In this document: piece by piece, positions 43,197-52,480 of the stretch | How positions within the stretch are numbered: position 1 is the stretch's first letter | How the letters are laid out: every line of letters begins with the position of its first letter | Assembly (NCBI GenBank): GCA_902712845.1 | Contig: LR743504.1 | Coordinates: 88,501 to 152,500, forward strand | DNA from: Methylobacterium bullatum | GTDB lineage: Bacteria > Pseudomonadota > Alphaproteobacteria > Rhizobiales > Beijerinckiaceae | Direction of reading: 5' to 3' | Length of the DNA: 64,000 nt | The notes under the pieces: model-generated | What the model was told of the DNA's origin: nothing | The model's input: only the letters and a program-made list of their open reading frames with translations | Database searches by the model: none | Translations under genes and position numbers: made by a program

Positions 43197-45485
43197 ATGT
43201 CGGCGGTGCTGGTAGCGAATGGAGAGCCGATCGACCTTGGGCCGGTCGTCGGCACCGACAGTCTCGACCTCGTCGTGCCGAAGGCAAAAGCCGGGTTCGC
43301 CCTGCTCACCAGCGGTTATGTTCCGGGCCCGCGCGGCGAACCTGGCACGCACCCCGTCACCCTGACCAGCTTCGGGGCGACCGGCGTTCCTTCGAAAGGA
43401 CCGCTTTCCCTTGGCGACCTCCAAGTAGAGGCCTTGTCCGTCCGAGACGACGGATCTGTCGTCATCGGCGTCTATGACAGCACTTACGTCGACGGCACGT
43501 TCGGCGGCTTTTCGACGCAATATCAGAAGGCAAAGTACAGCCTCGGTACCGTGGACGCGAAAGGGACCTTCACGCCCTTCTACACCACGAAGATCACCTC
43601 CCTGTCCGATACGGACGTGCCATTCCTGAGCGCTTACGACAACAGCGTCGCCTTCGCGCAGAACGGTGCGATGGCCCTCGCCCATATCGCCCAGGGATCG
43701 ACCAGCAAGATCCGGACGGTCGACATCATCGACGAGAACCACCGCTTCGTCGCGACCGCCGTCGTCGACCGCTCGGTGAACGACGACCAGACCCATTCGA
43801 CCAAAGTCACCGCCCTGTCGGACGGTCGCTATCTCGCGACCTGGGTCGATATGGGCCGTGTCACCTCGACCCTCATGGCTCGGGTGGTGACCGCAGACGG
43901 TAAGGTGCCGGGCGAAGCGTTCAAACTCGGGCAGGTGGCCGAGTTTGCTGGCGGATACGAAACGAAGGTGATTTACTCGGTCACCGCCGACCAGAAGGGC
44001 GGATTTGCCGTCGCCTATGAGGGCCGGGACACCAAGAAGGCCGCTAACGGCGTCCAGACCGATGTCCTCACGGATATCGTGGCATCGACGTACAAGGCTG
44101 GTCTCGACGGAAGCATCACCAAGGCGGTCACGCTCGCCCAGACTTACACGTTCGACAACGCCTACATCGTGTCCGTGACGACTCTCTCGAACGGGCAATT
44201 GCTCGAACTCGTCCTCGGATCTTCCGATCTAGCGGACGGAAAGATCCTGACGACCGCGCGCGGGTTGCTTTACAACGCCGACGGGTCTGCCACAGGGCAG
44301 GTTTTCGACTTCTATTCCGAGGCGATCGGAAGCGGGCATCGGTCAGAACTGCCCCAGATCGTGGCCTTGCAGAACGGCACCTTCGGTCTCCTCAAGTCGG
44401 GTCGCGAAACGGGACTCGAACGGACGGACAGGGACACCGATTTCCAGATCTATTCCGTTTCGACGGCCGACCCGTTCCAGGTGAAGGGCGCGACGTCGGG
44501 CGCGGACCTGCTCAAAGGGGCCGTGGCCTCCGCCAGGAACGACCGGATCGACGGTCTCGGCGGCAACGACACGCTCTTTGGCTATACCGGAAGCGACCAT
44601 CTCATCGGCGGAGCGGGCAACGACATCCTCGATGGCGGCAAAGGTATCGACCGGATGGAAGGTGGCATCGGCAACGATACGTTCGTCGTCGATCATTTCG
44701 GCGACGTGGTGATCGAGAAGCGCGGTGCGGGCACGGACCTCGTGCAGTCGTCGATCAATCATACGCTCTCGGCGAATGTCGAAAACCTGACCCTCACGGG
44801 CAAGGGCGATATCGGCGGCGTCGGCAATGCGCTCGCGAACACGGTCACCGGCAATGCGGGCAACAACCGTCTCGATGGCGGGGCCGGTATCGACGTCTTG
44901 AAGGGCCTTGCCGGAAACGACGAATACTACGTCAGTAGCAAGCGGGATCAGGTCATCGAGGCAAAGGACCGGGGTACCGATACGGTCTATGCCAGTTCGG
45001 ATTTCACGCTCGCCAAGGACCAGTCCATTGAGTTCCTGATCGGCAGCCAGGAAGACCCCTATCTCGCCATCGATCTCACCGGCAACAATCTCACGAACGC
45101 GATCGCCGGCACTTACGGCGACAACGTCATCAATGGCGGGTTGGGGATGGACGTGCTGGCAGGTTCCGGCGGGAAGGACGCGTTCGTCTTCGACACGAAG
45201 CTTGGGAAAGACAACATCGACAGCATCACCGATTTCTTTCACGGCACCGATACGATCAGGCTGGAGAACGCCATCTTCAAAGGCTTGGTGGACGGCGATC
45301 TGTCCGGCGTTGCGTTCAAGAACATTCGCACGGGAACGGTCGATGCGAGCGACCGTATCCTCTACGATTATTACACGGGTGCCCTCTCCTACGATGCCGA
45401 CGGCAGCGGCGCCGAGCAGGCCGTTCAGTTCGCGACGGTCAGGAGTTACGGATTTCTGACGGCCTCCGACTTCCTCGTCTCATAG
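43197..45485 (+). CDS. RTX calcium-binding protein, type I secretion substrate
   Basis: A 762-residue protein with no Sec leader. The first about 440 residues form a beta-rich region with repeated strand pairs (LSDGRYLATWVDMGRV, VTALSDG, DQKGGFAVAYEGRD). From about 445 come hemolysin-type nonapeptides (GLGGNDTLFGYTGSDHLIGG, GAGNDILDGG, GIGNDTFVVD) and further Asp/Gly-rich units to about 640, then a peroxidase/lipase-type C-terminal domain ending ...GFLTASDFLVS, consistent with a C-terminal type I secretion signal. No type I exporter genes are in the window, so they must lie elsewhere. A GAGGAG site precedes the ATG. Role unknown. Confidence 0.93.
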   Translation: MSAVLVANGEPIDLGPVVGTDSLDLVVPKAKAGFALLTSGYVPGPRGEPGTHPVTLTSFGATGVPSKGPLSLGDLQVEALSVRDDGSVVIGVYDSTYVDGTFGGFSTQYQKAKYSLGTVDAKGTFTPFYTTKITSLSDTDVPFLSAYDNSVAFAQNGAMALAHIAQGSTSKIRTVDIIDENHRFVATAVVDRSVNDDQTHSTKVTALSDGRYLATWVDMGRVTSTLMARVVTADGKVPGEAFKLGQVAEFAGGYETKVIYSVTADQKGGFAVAYEGRDTKKAANGVQTDVLTDIVASTYKAGLDGSITKAVTLAQTYTFDNAYIVSVTTLSNGQLLELVLGSSDLADGKILTTARGLLYNADGSATGQVFDFYSEAIGSGHRSELPQIVALQNGTFGLLKSGRETGLERTDRDTDFQIYSVSTADPFQVKGATSGADLLKGAVASARNDRIDGLGGNDTLFGYTGSDHLIGGAGNDILDGGKGIDRMEGGIGNDTFVVDHFGDVVIEKRGAGTDLVQSSINHTLSANVENLTLTGKGDIGGVGNALANTVTGNAGNNRLDGGAGIDVLKGLAGNDEYYVSSKRDQVIEAKDRGTDTVYASSDFTLAKDQSIEFLIGSQEDPYLAIDLTGNNLTNAIAGTYGDNVINGGLGMDVLAGSGGKDAFVFDTKLGKDNIDSITDFFHGTDTIRLENAIFKGLVDGDLSGVAFKNIRTGTVDASDRILYDYYTGALSYDADGSGAEQAVQFATVRSYGFLTASDFLVS

Positions 45486-45509
45486 CACCGCATCGGAGCG
45501 GAGCGGCCT

Positions 45510-46376
45510 TCATCGCCCGCTTCGCCGTGCCGAGACCAGCGCAAGGGCGGCGAGATCCTTGTCGCCGTCGCCGTGGCTGACGGCGTCGATGAGGTTGTCG
45601 CGCAGCACGCTGGCGAAAGGCATGGGTACGCCGGCCTGACCCGATGCCGCGAGGGCGAGGCCGATATCCTTCAGCCCGAGTCTCAGACCGAAGCCCGGCG
45701 GCTCGTAACGCCCGGCGGCGATGGACGCGCCGTAGCCCTTGTAGACCGGCGAGGCGAACAGGGTGTTGGTGAGCAGGTCGAGGAGATCGGCCCCGGCGAC
45801 CCCATGCCCTTCGGCGAAGGCGGCGGCTTCGCCCATGGCCTCGATGGCCGCGATCAGCATGAAGTTGCCCGCGAGCTTCACCGCATTGGCCCGATACGGC
45901 TCGGTTCCGAAGGGCCAGGTCTTCGTGCCGAGGGCGTCGAGCAGCGGTTGCGCCGTCTCGATGATGGCCGGGTCTCCTGCGACGACGATGTTCAGGGCTC
46001 CGTTCTGCGCCACGTCCGGCCTGCCGAAGACGGGGGCGGCGATGTAGGGCACGCCGGCCCGCTCGTGGATCGCGGTGAGTTCGTGCGCGAGCGCCACCGA
46101 GATCGTGCTCATGCTGAGATGCAGGCCGGGCCGCGTGCCGGAATCGAGAAGCCCGCCCTCCACGATCACCGAACGCAAGGCCGCGTCGTCGGCGAGCATG
46201 GTGATCGCCGCGTCCCCGGTGAAGGCGTCCGCTGCGCTGTGTACGACCGTCACCCCGTCTAGACCGTCGGCGGCGGATGCGGTCCGGTTCCAGACCCTCA
46301 CCCGATGGCCGCCCCGGACGAGGCTCTGAACCATACCCCGGCCCATCCGGCCCAACCCGATCACGCCGACATCCAT
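45510..46376 (-). CDS. NAD(P)-dependent beta-hydroxyacid dehydrogenase family protein
   Basis: A 288-residue member of the 3-hydroxyisobutyrate/6-phosphogluconate dehydrogenase family. The Rossmann motif is VGVIGLGRMGRGMVQSLVRG; HLSMSTISVALAHELTAI contains the substrate-binding segment, VPYIAAPVFGRPDVAQ the third motif and AVKLAGNFMLIAAIEAMGEA the catalytic Lys. Substrate unknown; glyoxylate or short hydroxy acids are usual. The start MDVGVIGLGRMG at 46376 is preferred. It is 26 bases after the alpha/beta hydrolase at 46403-47404, so they share a transcript. Confidence 0.92.
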   Translation of the reverse strand: MDVGVIGLGRMGRGMVQSLVRGGHRVRVWNRTASAADGLDGVTVVHSAADAFTGDAAITMLADDAALRSVIVEGGLLDSGTRPGLHLSMSTISVALAHELTAIHERAGVPYIAAPVFGRPDVAQNGALNIVVAGDPAIIETAQPLLDALGTKTWPFGTEPYRANAVKLAGNFMLIAAIEAMGEAAAFAEGHGVAGADLLDLLTNTLFASPVYKGYGASIAAGRYEPPGFGLRLGLKDIGLALAASGQAGVPMPFASVLRDNLIDAVSHGDGDKDLAALALVSARRSGR

Positions 46377-46402
46377 CCGAGAGCTCCCTTGTTTGTCCCG
46401 AC

Positions 46403-47404
46403 TCAATGGCCGTTGAGGAATTCGAGCATCGTGGCGTTGAAGCGATCGGTCGCTTCCATATGGACGAGGTGGCCGATGCCGTCGAAGACGACCGCGCGCC
46501 CATCGGGCATCCGTGCCGCCAGGGCTTTGGCATGGCCGGCATTGTCGCCCATGCCGGCGCGCAGGTTCTCGGGGGCGAAGGGCTTGCCCGGCGCGTTGCG
46601 ATCGTTCGCGCCCATGACGAACAGGGTCGGCGCGGCGATCAGCGGGATCTCGTGCACCACCGGCTGGCCCCAGATGATCTGGTAGGAATTGACGAAGGAT
46701 TGGAGCCAGCGCGGATATTCGCCCGAACCCTTCACGCGCTCGCGGATCGCCACGAAGGGCTCGATCGCCGAGGAGGGAAGCGACAGCGCGTAATTCGTCA
46801 TCAGCTGGCGCCGGTAGACGTCCGCGGTGACAGCGCCCTCGATGCGCAGAAGCGTGTCGTTGGAAACGGGCGGAACGGTAAAGCGATAATCCTCGAGACC
46901 GATCGGCGCTTCGAGGAGGAGGCTGTTCACCCGGTTCGGCGCGTTTCGGGCAAGTCGGGCAGCCAGCATACCGCCCATGGAATGCGCGACGACATCGACA
47001 CGCGGCAGGTTGAGCGCATCGAGAAGCGACACGGTTTCCGCCGCCATCACGTCGAAGCTGAAGGGTCCCACCGGCTTCGACGATTTGCCGAAGCCGAGCT
47101 GGTCGGGAACGACCACACGGTAGCCCGCCCCCGCCAGGGCACCGATCGCCGGCTCCCAGTAACTCGAGGGGAAATTGCGGCCGTGCAGCAGCAAAACGGT
47201 GCGGCCGTTCGGTGTCCCGGTCGGCGTGACGTCCATGTAGGCGAGGCGCTGCCGCTCGTTGTCCCGCGTCACGTCGAGAAACCAGACGGGGTGAGGATAG
47301 GCAAAGCCCTCGAGCCCAATTCCCAAAGGCCCGGCATCGTCGGCTTGGACGGCTGCGGGCGACAAGGCGAGCAGGCAGCCGAGCAGGAGTGTCGCCAGAC
47401 GCAT
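46403..47404 (-). CDS. Exported alpha/beta hydrolase
   Basis: A 333-residue alpha/beta hydrolase with a Sec signal peptide (MRLATLLLGCLLALSPAAVQ, cleaved near VQADDA). VLLLHGRNFPSSYWEPAIGA, PDQLGFGKSSKPV, VAHSMGGMLAARLARNAPNR (Ser nucleophile), VMGANDRNAPGKPF (Asp) and FDGIGHLVHME (His) form the triad and loops. Likely a periplasmic esterase or epoxide hydrolase relative. The start at 47404 is the ATG before the leader; a longer frame to 47491 is rejected. Co-transcribed with the dehydrogenase gene downstream; divergent from the MFS gene. Confidence 0.92.
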   Translation of the reverse strand: MRLATLLLGCLLALSPAAVQADDAGPLGIGLEGFAYPHPVWFLDVTRDNERQRLAYMDVTPTGTPNGRTVLLLHGRNFPSSYWEPAIGALAGAGYRVVVPDQLGFGKSSKPVGPFSFDVMAAETVSLLDALNLPRVDVVAHSMGGMLAARLARNAPNRVNSLLLEAPIGLEDYRFTVPPVSNDTLLRIEGAVTADVYRRQLMTNYALSLPSSAIEPFVAIRERVKGSGEYPRWLQSFVNSYQIIWGQPVVHEIPLIAAPTLFVMGANDRNAPGKPFAPENLRAGMGDNAGHAKALAARMPDGRAVVFDGIGHLVHMEATDRFNATMLEFLNGH

Positions 47405-47438
47405 GTCATTCCTCCGTAGGGGGTAACGATGCCGCCCC

Positions 47439-47453
47439 CCTCGCCGAGGGGTG
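47439..47453. promoter_or_regulatory. Palindrome in a divergent promoter region
   Basis: CCCCTCG-C-CGAGGGG (47439-47453) is a perfect 7-base dyad with a 1-base centre in the 98-base gap between two divergent genes. This is a common layout for a shared regulator site; no regulator gene is adjacent. Confidence 0.4.
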
Positions 47454-47502
47454 ACATAGGGCACTTGCCGAAGCGAGCAGGGATCGTCCACGGCTCTGTG
47501 CG

Positions 47503-48918
47503 ATGACGCACGAGGCGATTCCCCCCACCGGAGGCACGGCCGGACCGGTTCCCGACAAATCGATGGACGGCCTGCCGGTGCGTGAGCGCATGCTGGCGCT
47601 TCTCGCCATCGGGCTCGCCATGACCATGGCGGTACTGGACGGGGCCATCGTCAACGTGGCGCTACCGGCCATGGCGAAGGATCTCGGGGTCAGCCCCGCT
47701 TCCGCGATCTTCGTAGTCAACGCCTTTCAGATCGCCGTGACTGCATCGCTGCTGCCACTGGCCTCCCTCGGCGACATCCTCGGCTACCGGAAGGTCTATC
47801 TCGGCGGCCTCGTCCTGTTCGTCGCCGCGTCCCTCGCCTGCGCACTCTCCACATCCTTGACCGGGCTCGTCGTCGCGCGGATTGCCCAGGGGCTCGGCGC
47901 CGCCGGGATCATGAGCGTGAACATCGCCCTGGTGCGCTTCATCTACCCGCACCGCATGATCGGCCGGGGCGTCGGCAATGTCGCTCTCATCGTCGCCATG
48001 GCCTCCGCCACCGGCCCGACCGTGGCCGCCGCGATCCTCTCGGTGGCCACATGGCCGTGGCTGTTCCTGGTCAACCTGCCCGTCGGCCTCGTGGCCCTGG
48101 CAGTGGCGGCGCGGACCCTGCCTCGGACGCCAGTGAGCGGGGCGCGGTTCGATGTCCCGAGCGCGATCCTCAATGCCCTCACCTTCGGCCTTCTCATCAT
48201 CGGGCTCGACGGCATCGGCGAGGCGAACGGGCGCTGGCTCGCCCTGGCGGAGGTCGCAGCCGGGCTCGCGGTCGGCACCGTCTTCGTCCTGTATCAGGCC
48301 CGGCTCACGACGCCCCTGCTGCCGGTCGACCTGCTGCGCATTCCCGCCTTCGCCCTGTCGATGGTGACCTCCATCGCCTCGTTCGGAGCGCAGATGATGG
48401 CCTATGTCGCGCTGCCCTTCTATTTCCAGGATGCGCTGCACCTCTCCGCCACCGAGACCGGCTTCCTGATGACGCCATGGCCCATCGCCATCGCCATCAC
48501 GGCGCCGATCTCCGGCCGCCTCGCCGACCGGTATGCGCCCGGCATCCTCGGCGGCATCGGCCTTGCCCTCATGTCCGGTGGCATCGCGGCGCTGGCCCTG
48601 CTTCCCGCCGCCCCGACGCTGGTCGATATCGCCTGGCGGCTGACCCTGTGCGGCATCGGCTTCGGTCTGTTCCAGTCGCCGAACAACAAGGTGATCGTCA
48701 CCAGCGCGCCGCGTTCGCGCAGCGGTGGCGCCAGCGGCATGCAATCGACGGCGCGGCTGACCGGGCAGTCCCTCGGCGCAGCCCTCGTCGCGGTGATCTT
48801 CGGGCTCACCCATGCCAGCGGCACGGCGGTTTCCATCGGGGCGGCGCTCTGGTGCGCCTGCGCCCTGTCAGCGGCCGGTGCCGTCTCCAGCATCCTGCGG
48901 CGCCAGCCGACGGGCTGA
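47503..48918 (+). CDS. MFS drug transporter, DHA2/14-helix type
   Basis: A 471-residue MFS protein of the EmrB/QacA group with about 14 hydrophobic segments. Motif A is LASLGDILGYRKVYLGG and the DHA2 signature LDGAIVNVALPAM follows the first helix; GFGLFQSPNNKVIVTSAPRSR and ARLTGQSLGAAL are typical near the end. Export of drugs or antimicrobials by proton antiport is likely, but the substrate is unknown. An SDR gene follows after 68 bases on the same strand, so both may be co-transcribed and act on the same compound. Confidence 0.92.
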   Translation: MTHEAIPPTGGTAGPVPDKSMDGLPVRERMLALLAIGLAMTMAVLDGAIVNVALPAMAKDLGVSPASAIFVVNAFQIAVTASLLPLASLGDILGYRKVYLGGLVLFVAASLACALSTSLTGLVVARIAQGLGAAGIMSVNIALVRFIYPHRMIGRGVGNVALIVAMASATGPTVAAAILSVATWPWLFLVNLPVGLVALAVAARTLPRTPVSGARFDVPSAILNALTFGLLIIGLDGIGEANGRWLALAEVAAGLAVGTVFVLYQARLTTPLLPVDLLRIPAFALSMVTSIASFGAQMMAYVALPFYFQDALHLSATETGFLMTPWPIAIAITAPISGRLADRYAPGILGGIGLALMSGGIAALALLPAAPTLVDIAWRLTLCGIGFGLFQSPNNKVIVTSAPRSRSGGASGMQSTARLTGQSLGAALVAVIFGLTHASGTAVSIGAALWCACALSAAGAVSSILRRQPTG

Positions 48919-48986
48919 TCCACCGAACGCAGCCACCCATCGCCTCGGGCGTTGATCCACGAGGCTGCTAACGGAGGAGGACATTC

Positions 48987-49784
48987 ATGGACATGAATCT
49001 GAAGGGGCGACGCGCGCTGGTGACCGGCTCGACCGGCGGCATCGGCTACGGCATCGCCAAGGCCCTTGCCGGAATGGGCGCCACCGTCGCCATCAACGGC
49101 CGCACACCGGACCGGGTCCGGGCGGCGATCGGGCGCCTGACGGAAGAGACCGGCACGACGGCCTTCATCGCGGCCCCCGGTGATATTGCCACGGCGAGCG
49201 GAGCGGACGCGGTGGTAAAGGGCCTGCCGGCCGTCGATATCCTGGTGAACAACACCGGCATCTTCGAGCCGAAGCCGTTCTTCGAGATACCCGACGAGGA
49301 TTGGCTACGCTTCTACGAGACCAACGTCATGAGCGGCATCCGCCTCTCGCGCGCCTACACGCCGGGGATGGTCGAGGCCGGGTGGGGGCGGGTCGTCTTC
49401 ATCTCCAGCGAGTCCGGCCTGAACATCCCGGTCGAGATGGTCCATTACGGTATGACGAAGACCGCGCAGCTCGCCGTGTCACGCGGCCTCGCCGAGACCG
49501 TGGCCGGAAGCGGCGTGACTGTGAACAGCGTTCTGCCGGGGCCGACCCTCTCGGAAGGGGTGGCGGACTTCATGGCGAAGATGGCCAAGGATACCGGCGA
49601 GGTCGACCTCGACAAGCTAGGACGGGACTTCGTCGCCGAGCACCGCTCCACCTCGCTGATCCGTCGCCTCGCGACGGTGGAGGAAGTCGCCAGCATGGTG
49701 GCCTATATCTGCAGCCCGGCCGCGAGCGCCACCAGCGGCGCCGCCCTGCGTGTGGATGGCGGGGTCATCCGCCACATCGCCTGA
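48987..49784 (+). CDS. Short-chain dehydrogenase/reductase
   Basis: A 265-residue classical SDR. The cofactor motif is RALVTGSTGGIGYGIAKALA, NNTG the structural motif, VVFISSESGLNIPVEMVHYG MTK holds the catalytic Ser and the YxxxK (Tyr in HYGMTK, here YGMTK). The cofactor arginine-type residues after strand 2 (INGRTPDRV) suggest NADP(H). Its specificity is unknown. Follows the MFS gene; convergent with the SWIB gene. Confidence 0.93.
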   Translation: MDMNLKGRRALVTGSTGGIGYGIAKALAGMGATVAINGRTPDRVRAAIGRLTEETGTTAFIAAPGDIATASGADAVVKGLPAVDILVNNTGIFEPKPFFEIPDEDWLRFYETNVMSGIRLSRAYTPGMVEAGWGRVVFISSESGLNIPVEMVHYGMTKTAQLAVSRGLAETVAGSGVTVNSVLPGPTLSEGVADFMAKMAKDTGEVDLDKLGRDFVAEHRSTSLIRRLATVEEVASMVAYICSPAASATSGAALRVDGGVIRHIA

Positions 49785-49835
49785 GGCTGGCCCAGCAGAA
49801 CCGGGAACGGCCGTATTCACCGTCTCGAAAATCCT

Positions 49836-49860
49836 GCCCGGCGCTGTCGAAGCGCCGGGC
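49836..49860 (-). terminator. Terminator-like hairpin between convergent genes
   Basis: GCCCGGCGC (49836-49844) pairs with GCGCCGGGC (49852-49860) around a 7-base loop. On the minus strand AGGATTTTC follows, a weak T-run, so it most likely ends the SWIB gene transcript; it may also stop the SDR transcript from the other side. Confidence 0.55.
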
Positions 49861-49870
49861 CGCATCGGCG

Positions 49871-50203
49871 TCAGGCCGACTTGAGATGGGCCGCGAGGTG
49901 TTTGTTCATTTCGAACATGGTGCACTTGTCCTTGCCGAAGACCTTCTTCAGCTTGTCGTCGGCCAGAATTTCGCGCTTGTTCTCCGGGTTCTGGAGATTG
50001 TGCTTCTTGATGTATTCCCAGACCTTGCTGACGACCTCGCCACGCGGAAGCGCATCGGCGCCGACGACGGCGGCGAGTTCCTCGGAGGGCTTCAGCGGCT
50101 GCTGCAGCGCGTTCGGCTTGGCGGCGCCCTCGGCCTTCGGAGCAGCGGTCTTCTTGGCGGCGGCTGGCTTGTCGGCTGCCTTCGTGGTGGTCTTGGTTGC
50201 CAT
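49871..50203 (-). CDS. SWIB/MDM2-domain protein with Lys/Ala-rich N-terminus
   Basis: A 110-residue protein. The first 35 residues are Lys/Ala/Pro-rich and histone-H1-like (KAADKPAAAKKTAAPKAEG); the rest is a SWIB/MDM2 domain (GEVVSKVWEYIKKHNLQNPE, then NKREILADDKLKKVFGKDKC and TMFEMNKHLAAHLKS). In eukaryotes the domain belongs to chromatin-remodelling complexes; bacterial copies are known in Chlamydia and alphaproteobacteria and are thought to bind DNA or chromatin-like structures. Function here is unknown. Start at 50203; a longer frame to 50425 is rejected. Followed by the hairpin at 49836-49860. Confidence 0.93.
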   Translation of the reverse strand: MATKTTTKAADKPAAAKKTAAPKAEGAAKPNALQQPLKPSEELAAVVGADALPRGEVVSKVWEYIKKHNLQNPENKREILADDKLKKVFGKDKCTMFEMNKHLAAHLKSA

Positions 50204-51012
50204 GAGTTCCTCCGGATTGTGGCTCTGAGCGCCGTTACGCCCACGGCCAGGGGCCTCGGAGCGCATAGCTGCAACAACTAAGCGGTGCTGAGAGCGTTCC
50301 AAGAGGGAAACACATCCTCCGACCGCCCATCCACAGAAGGGACGGGGATAACGGGGGCCCTGCAGCCCCTTCGGACCCCGATCCCACACAATCGCCGGGG
50401 CATGGGCAGTCGCCCCTGCAGCCACGCTTCGGAGCAGGCCGACGAGACGTCATCGCGGCCGCGGATCGAAAAATTTCCGAAAAGCGTCACGCCAACAAGG
50501 GCTTGTATGGATGCCAGCATTGCCGCGGGGCATTCGCGCCGCCGACCACTCATCCGGGTCAAAGCGGTGCGGCCGGTGCGAAGCGCGTGGGCTTACAGCA
50601 GCATCCCAACGCATCGAGGGCCTGTTCCGACCGCCAGGCGCGAGGATGGAATTTTTTTCGACCGACCCGCATCGAGGACGTCGGCGCATCGCCCGACCCG
50701 GCTCATGCAACGATCCCTTAAACTCGATGGGGAACACTCCGCGCATGATCATCGCAGTCGTTGCCCTCACCATCGTCGCTTCCGGCGCGTTCCTCGCTGG
50801 TCTTGCCGGACTTGTCGCCGCCGAGAGTCGGAGCGAGACCGACACACGTGGTGCCGACCTGATCTAACCGTCGAGATCACATCATCACGCGGTCCGCATG
50901 CAGGGTTTACGCCGTGCGGAATGGGGCGTCGCAGTGCCTTTCACGAAACTCCCGCGGCGCCGTCTGACCGGAAACGGAAGGCGGCGATGACCGGGAGTTT
51001 CGCGAGCGTTCT
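50204..51012. other. Longest gene-poor stretch, 809 bases
   Basis: Upstream of the SWIB gene and downstream of the minus-strand lipoprotein gene. Only one short frame (50727-50867) looks possible. A seven-T run at about 50651-50657 is not preceded by a strong stem. I see no tRNA, repeat or terminator that I can defend. Confidence 0.4.
50727..50867 (+). CDS. Possible small membrane peptide (46 aa)
   Basis: A short frame encodes about 46 residues with one strong hydrophobic helix (MIIAVVALTIVASGAFLAGL) followed by an acidic polar tail (AAESRSETDTRGADLI). The ATG at 50727 or the one at 50745 could start it; neither has a strong ribosome-binding site. It has the shape of a small membrane protein, but a chance frame in GC-rich DNA cannot be excluded. 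Confidence 0.3.
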   Translation: MGNTPRMIIAVVALTIVASGAFLAGLAGLVAAESRSETDTRGADLI

Positions 51013-51390
51013 TCAGAACTTGCCGCCGAGGCCGACGCTGCCGCCCGAGCCCATCTGCGGAGCGAGACCACCGGAGCTGGACCGACTGGTCGTATCGCCT
51101 TCGATATCCTCGCGGCGGATACGCCGCTCCGTCTCCGCCTGCGAACGGGCCTGGCCACCGGCCGATTTCGGCAGGTCGAGCCGCCGCGTCGGCGCCGTTT
51201 GCAGAGGCACACCATCGGGGTCCACTTCGGCCGCCCGCGGGCGCTGGGCGCCGGGAACCGAACCACGCATGGACGGCGGAGGCCCAACTTCGCTCTCGGG
51301 CATGACGCCGGAATTGCCGGACAGCGCCTGACATCCGCCCAGGGCCGCCGCGATGAGCGCCACGGCGCAGACGTTCGACGAGATACGCAT
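51013..51390 (-). CDS. Small lipoprotein, hypothetical (125 aa)
   Basis: A 125-residue lipoprotein with a short signal peptide and a good lipobox (LIAAALGGCQAL, Cys at the cleavage site). The mature part is polar and disordered: Pro/Gly/Ser/Arg-rich with RRIRREDIEGDTTSRSSSGG and a Gly-rich end. Function unknown; an outer-membrane-attached stress or envelope protein is a guess. The start MRISSNVCAVALI at 51390 is preferred over one 15 bases upstream. It is divergent from the PRC-barrel gene. Confidence 0.8.
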   Translation of the reverse strand: MRISSNVCAVALIAAALGGCQALSGNSGVMPESEVGPPPSMRGSVPGAQRPRAAEVDPDGVPLQTAPTRRLDLPKSAGGQARSQAETERRIRREDIEGDTTSRSSSGGLAPQMGSGGSVGLGGKF

Positions 51391-51754
51391 CGACTTGATC
51401 CTCAAGAGTATTCCACCCTGGTTCGCGCGGGTGGTCCGGCACGCTTGCGCGCATCTCTACGATGCACAAAAGGCGAAAACCAGACGATCGCAGGGCGTTT
51501 GTCACACCTCCCCCCTCGACATGAGGGAAAATTCGGGGTGATCGTCCACCGGTTCGTCTGGACACCCCCCATACTCCGCGCCACCATGGCCGTGACGGTC
51601 CGGTTCTTGCCACCTCGACATCGCGGCGAGCCGCATCGTCGCCGATCGACTCGCCCTCATCCACAACTTCGCCTTGGTCCGCCCTCATACGCCGTCCGTC
51701 CCATGGCAGGTGGGAACTCATCGGAATGGCTCAGGTTGAGCGGGAGCCGGCGAG
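51391..51754. other. Divergent gap, 364 bases
   Basis: Between the lipoprotein gene (minus) and the PRC-barrel gene (plus). It includes a small hairpin CCCTC/GAGGG at about 51512-51526. No convincing gene is present; both promoters should lie here. Confidence 0.4.
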
Positions 51755-52480
51755 ATGCTTCTTCGGGGAACGCACGTGTTCAGAACTGTCCGGATGGTCG
51801 CCGCCGCGTCGATCACCCTTTGGGCCGCCGCCGCAGCAGCGGAGGGGAACGCCCCGGTCAACGGCCCGGCGAGCGAAGCAGCACCGGCCGCTCCCGCCGC
51901 GCCTCCTGCCACGCCACCCGCACCGGCTCCGCAACCTGCGGCGCCGCAGGCCGCGCCAACGTCCGCCGCCCCCGTACTCCCGACAGGCACGCCGGCGACG
52001 GTTTTGGACACCCAGGATTACGAGGGCGTGCTCGGCAAGGGCGTACGCAGTTCCACCGGCGAGGATATGGGCCGGATCATCGACATCATCCTCGACAAGG
52101 ACGGACGCCCACGCGCCGCCATCATCGACTTCGGCGGCTTCCTCGGGGTCGGCTCCCGCAAGATCGCCGTGGATTGGCGGTCCATGCGGTTCTCGCCCGA
52201 TGGCAAGCCGAGCCGCCTCGTCCTGCAATTGAGCCGCAACCAGGTGCGCGTCTCGCCGGAGTACAAGCCGGGAGATCCCATCGTTGTCCTCGGACCGGCC
52301 AGCCCCAGCGTTCCGCCCGATGGCGAGCCGGCTCCTGCGACCGCGTCGAGCCAGGTTCCGGCGGCTCAAGCGCCATCGGCCCAGCCCGCGGCGCCGGTCC
52401 AGGCTCCGGTGGCGCCGCCGCCGAGTGCGGCGCCCTCTCCCGCGCCCGACAAGCCGGGTGAGAAAACGCCGGACAAATGA
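51755..52480 (+). CDS. Exported PRC-barrel-domain protein with Pro/Ala-rich linkers
   Basis: A 241-residue protein. A signal-peptide-like N-terminus (RMVAAASITLWAAAAAAEG) leads into a long Ala/Pro-rich linker, then a PRC-barrel-like domain at about 80-170 (YEGVLGKGVRSSTGEDMGRI, IDIILDKDGRPRAAIIDFGG, FLGVGSRKIAVDWRSMRF, NQVRVSPEYKPGDPIVVLG), and a second Ala/Pro-rich tail. PRC-barrel domains are found in RNA-processing and photosynthetic-reaction-centre proteins and in many envelope proteins of alphaproteobacteria. Its ATGA overlap with the MFS gene couples translation. Role unknown. Confidence 0.88.
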   Translation: MLLRGTHVFRTVRMVAAASITLWAAAAAAEGNAPVNGPASEAAPAAPAAPPATPPAPAPQPAAPQAAPTSAAPVLPTGTPATVLDTQDYEGVLGKGVRSSTGEDMGRIIDIILDKDGRPRAAIIDFGGFLGVGSRKIAVDWRSMRFSPDGKPSRLVLQLSRNQVRVSPEYKPGDPIVVLGPASPSVPPDGEPAPATASSQVPAAQAPSAQPAAPVQAPVAPPPSAAPSPAPDKPGEKTPDK

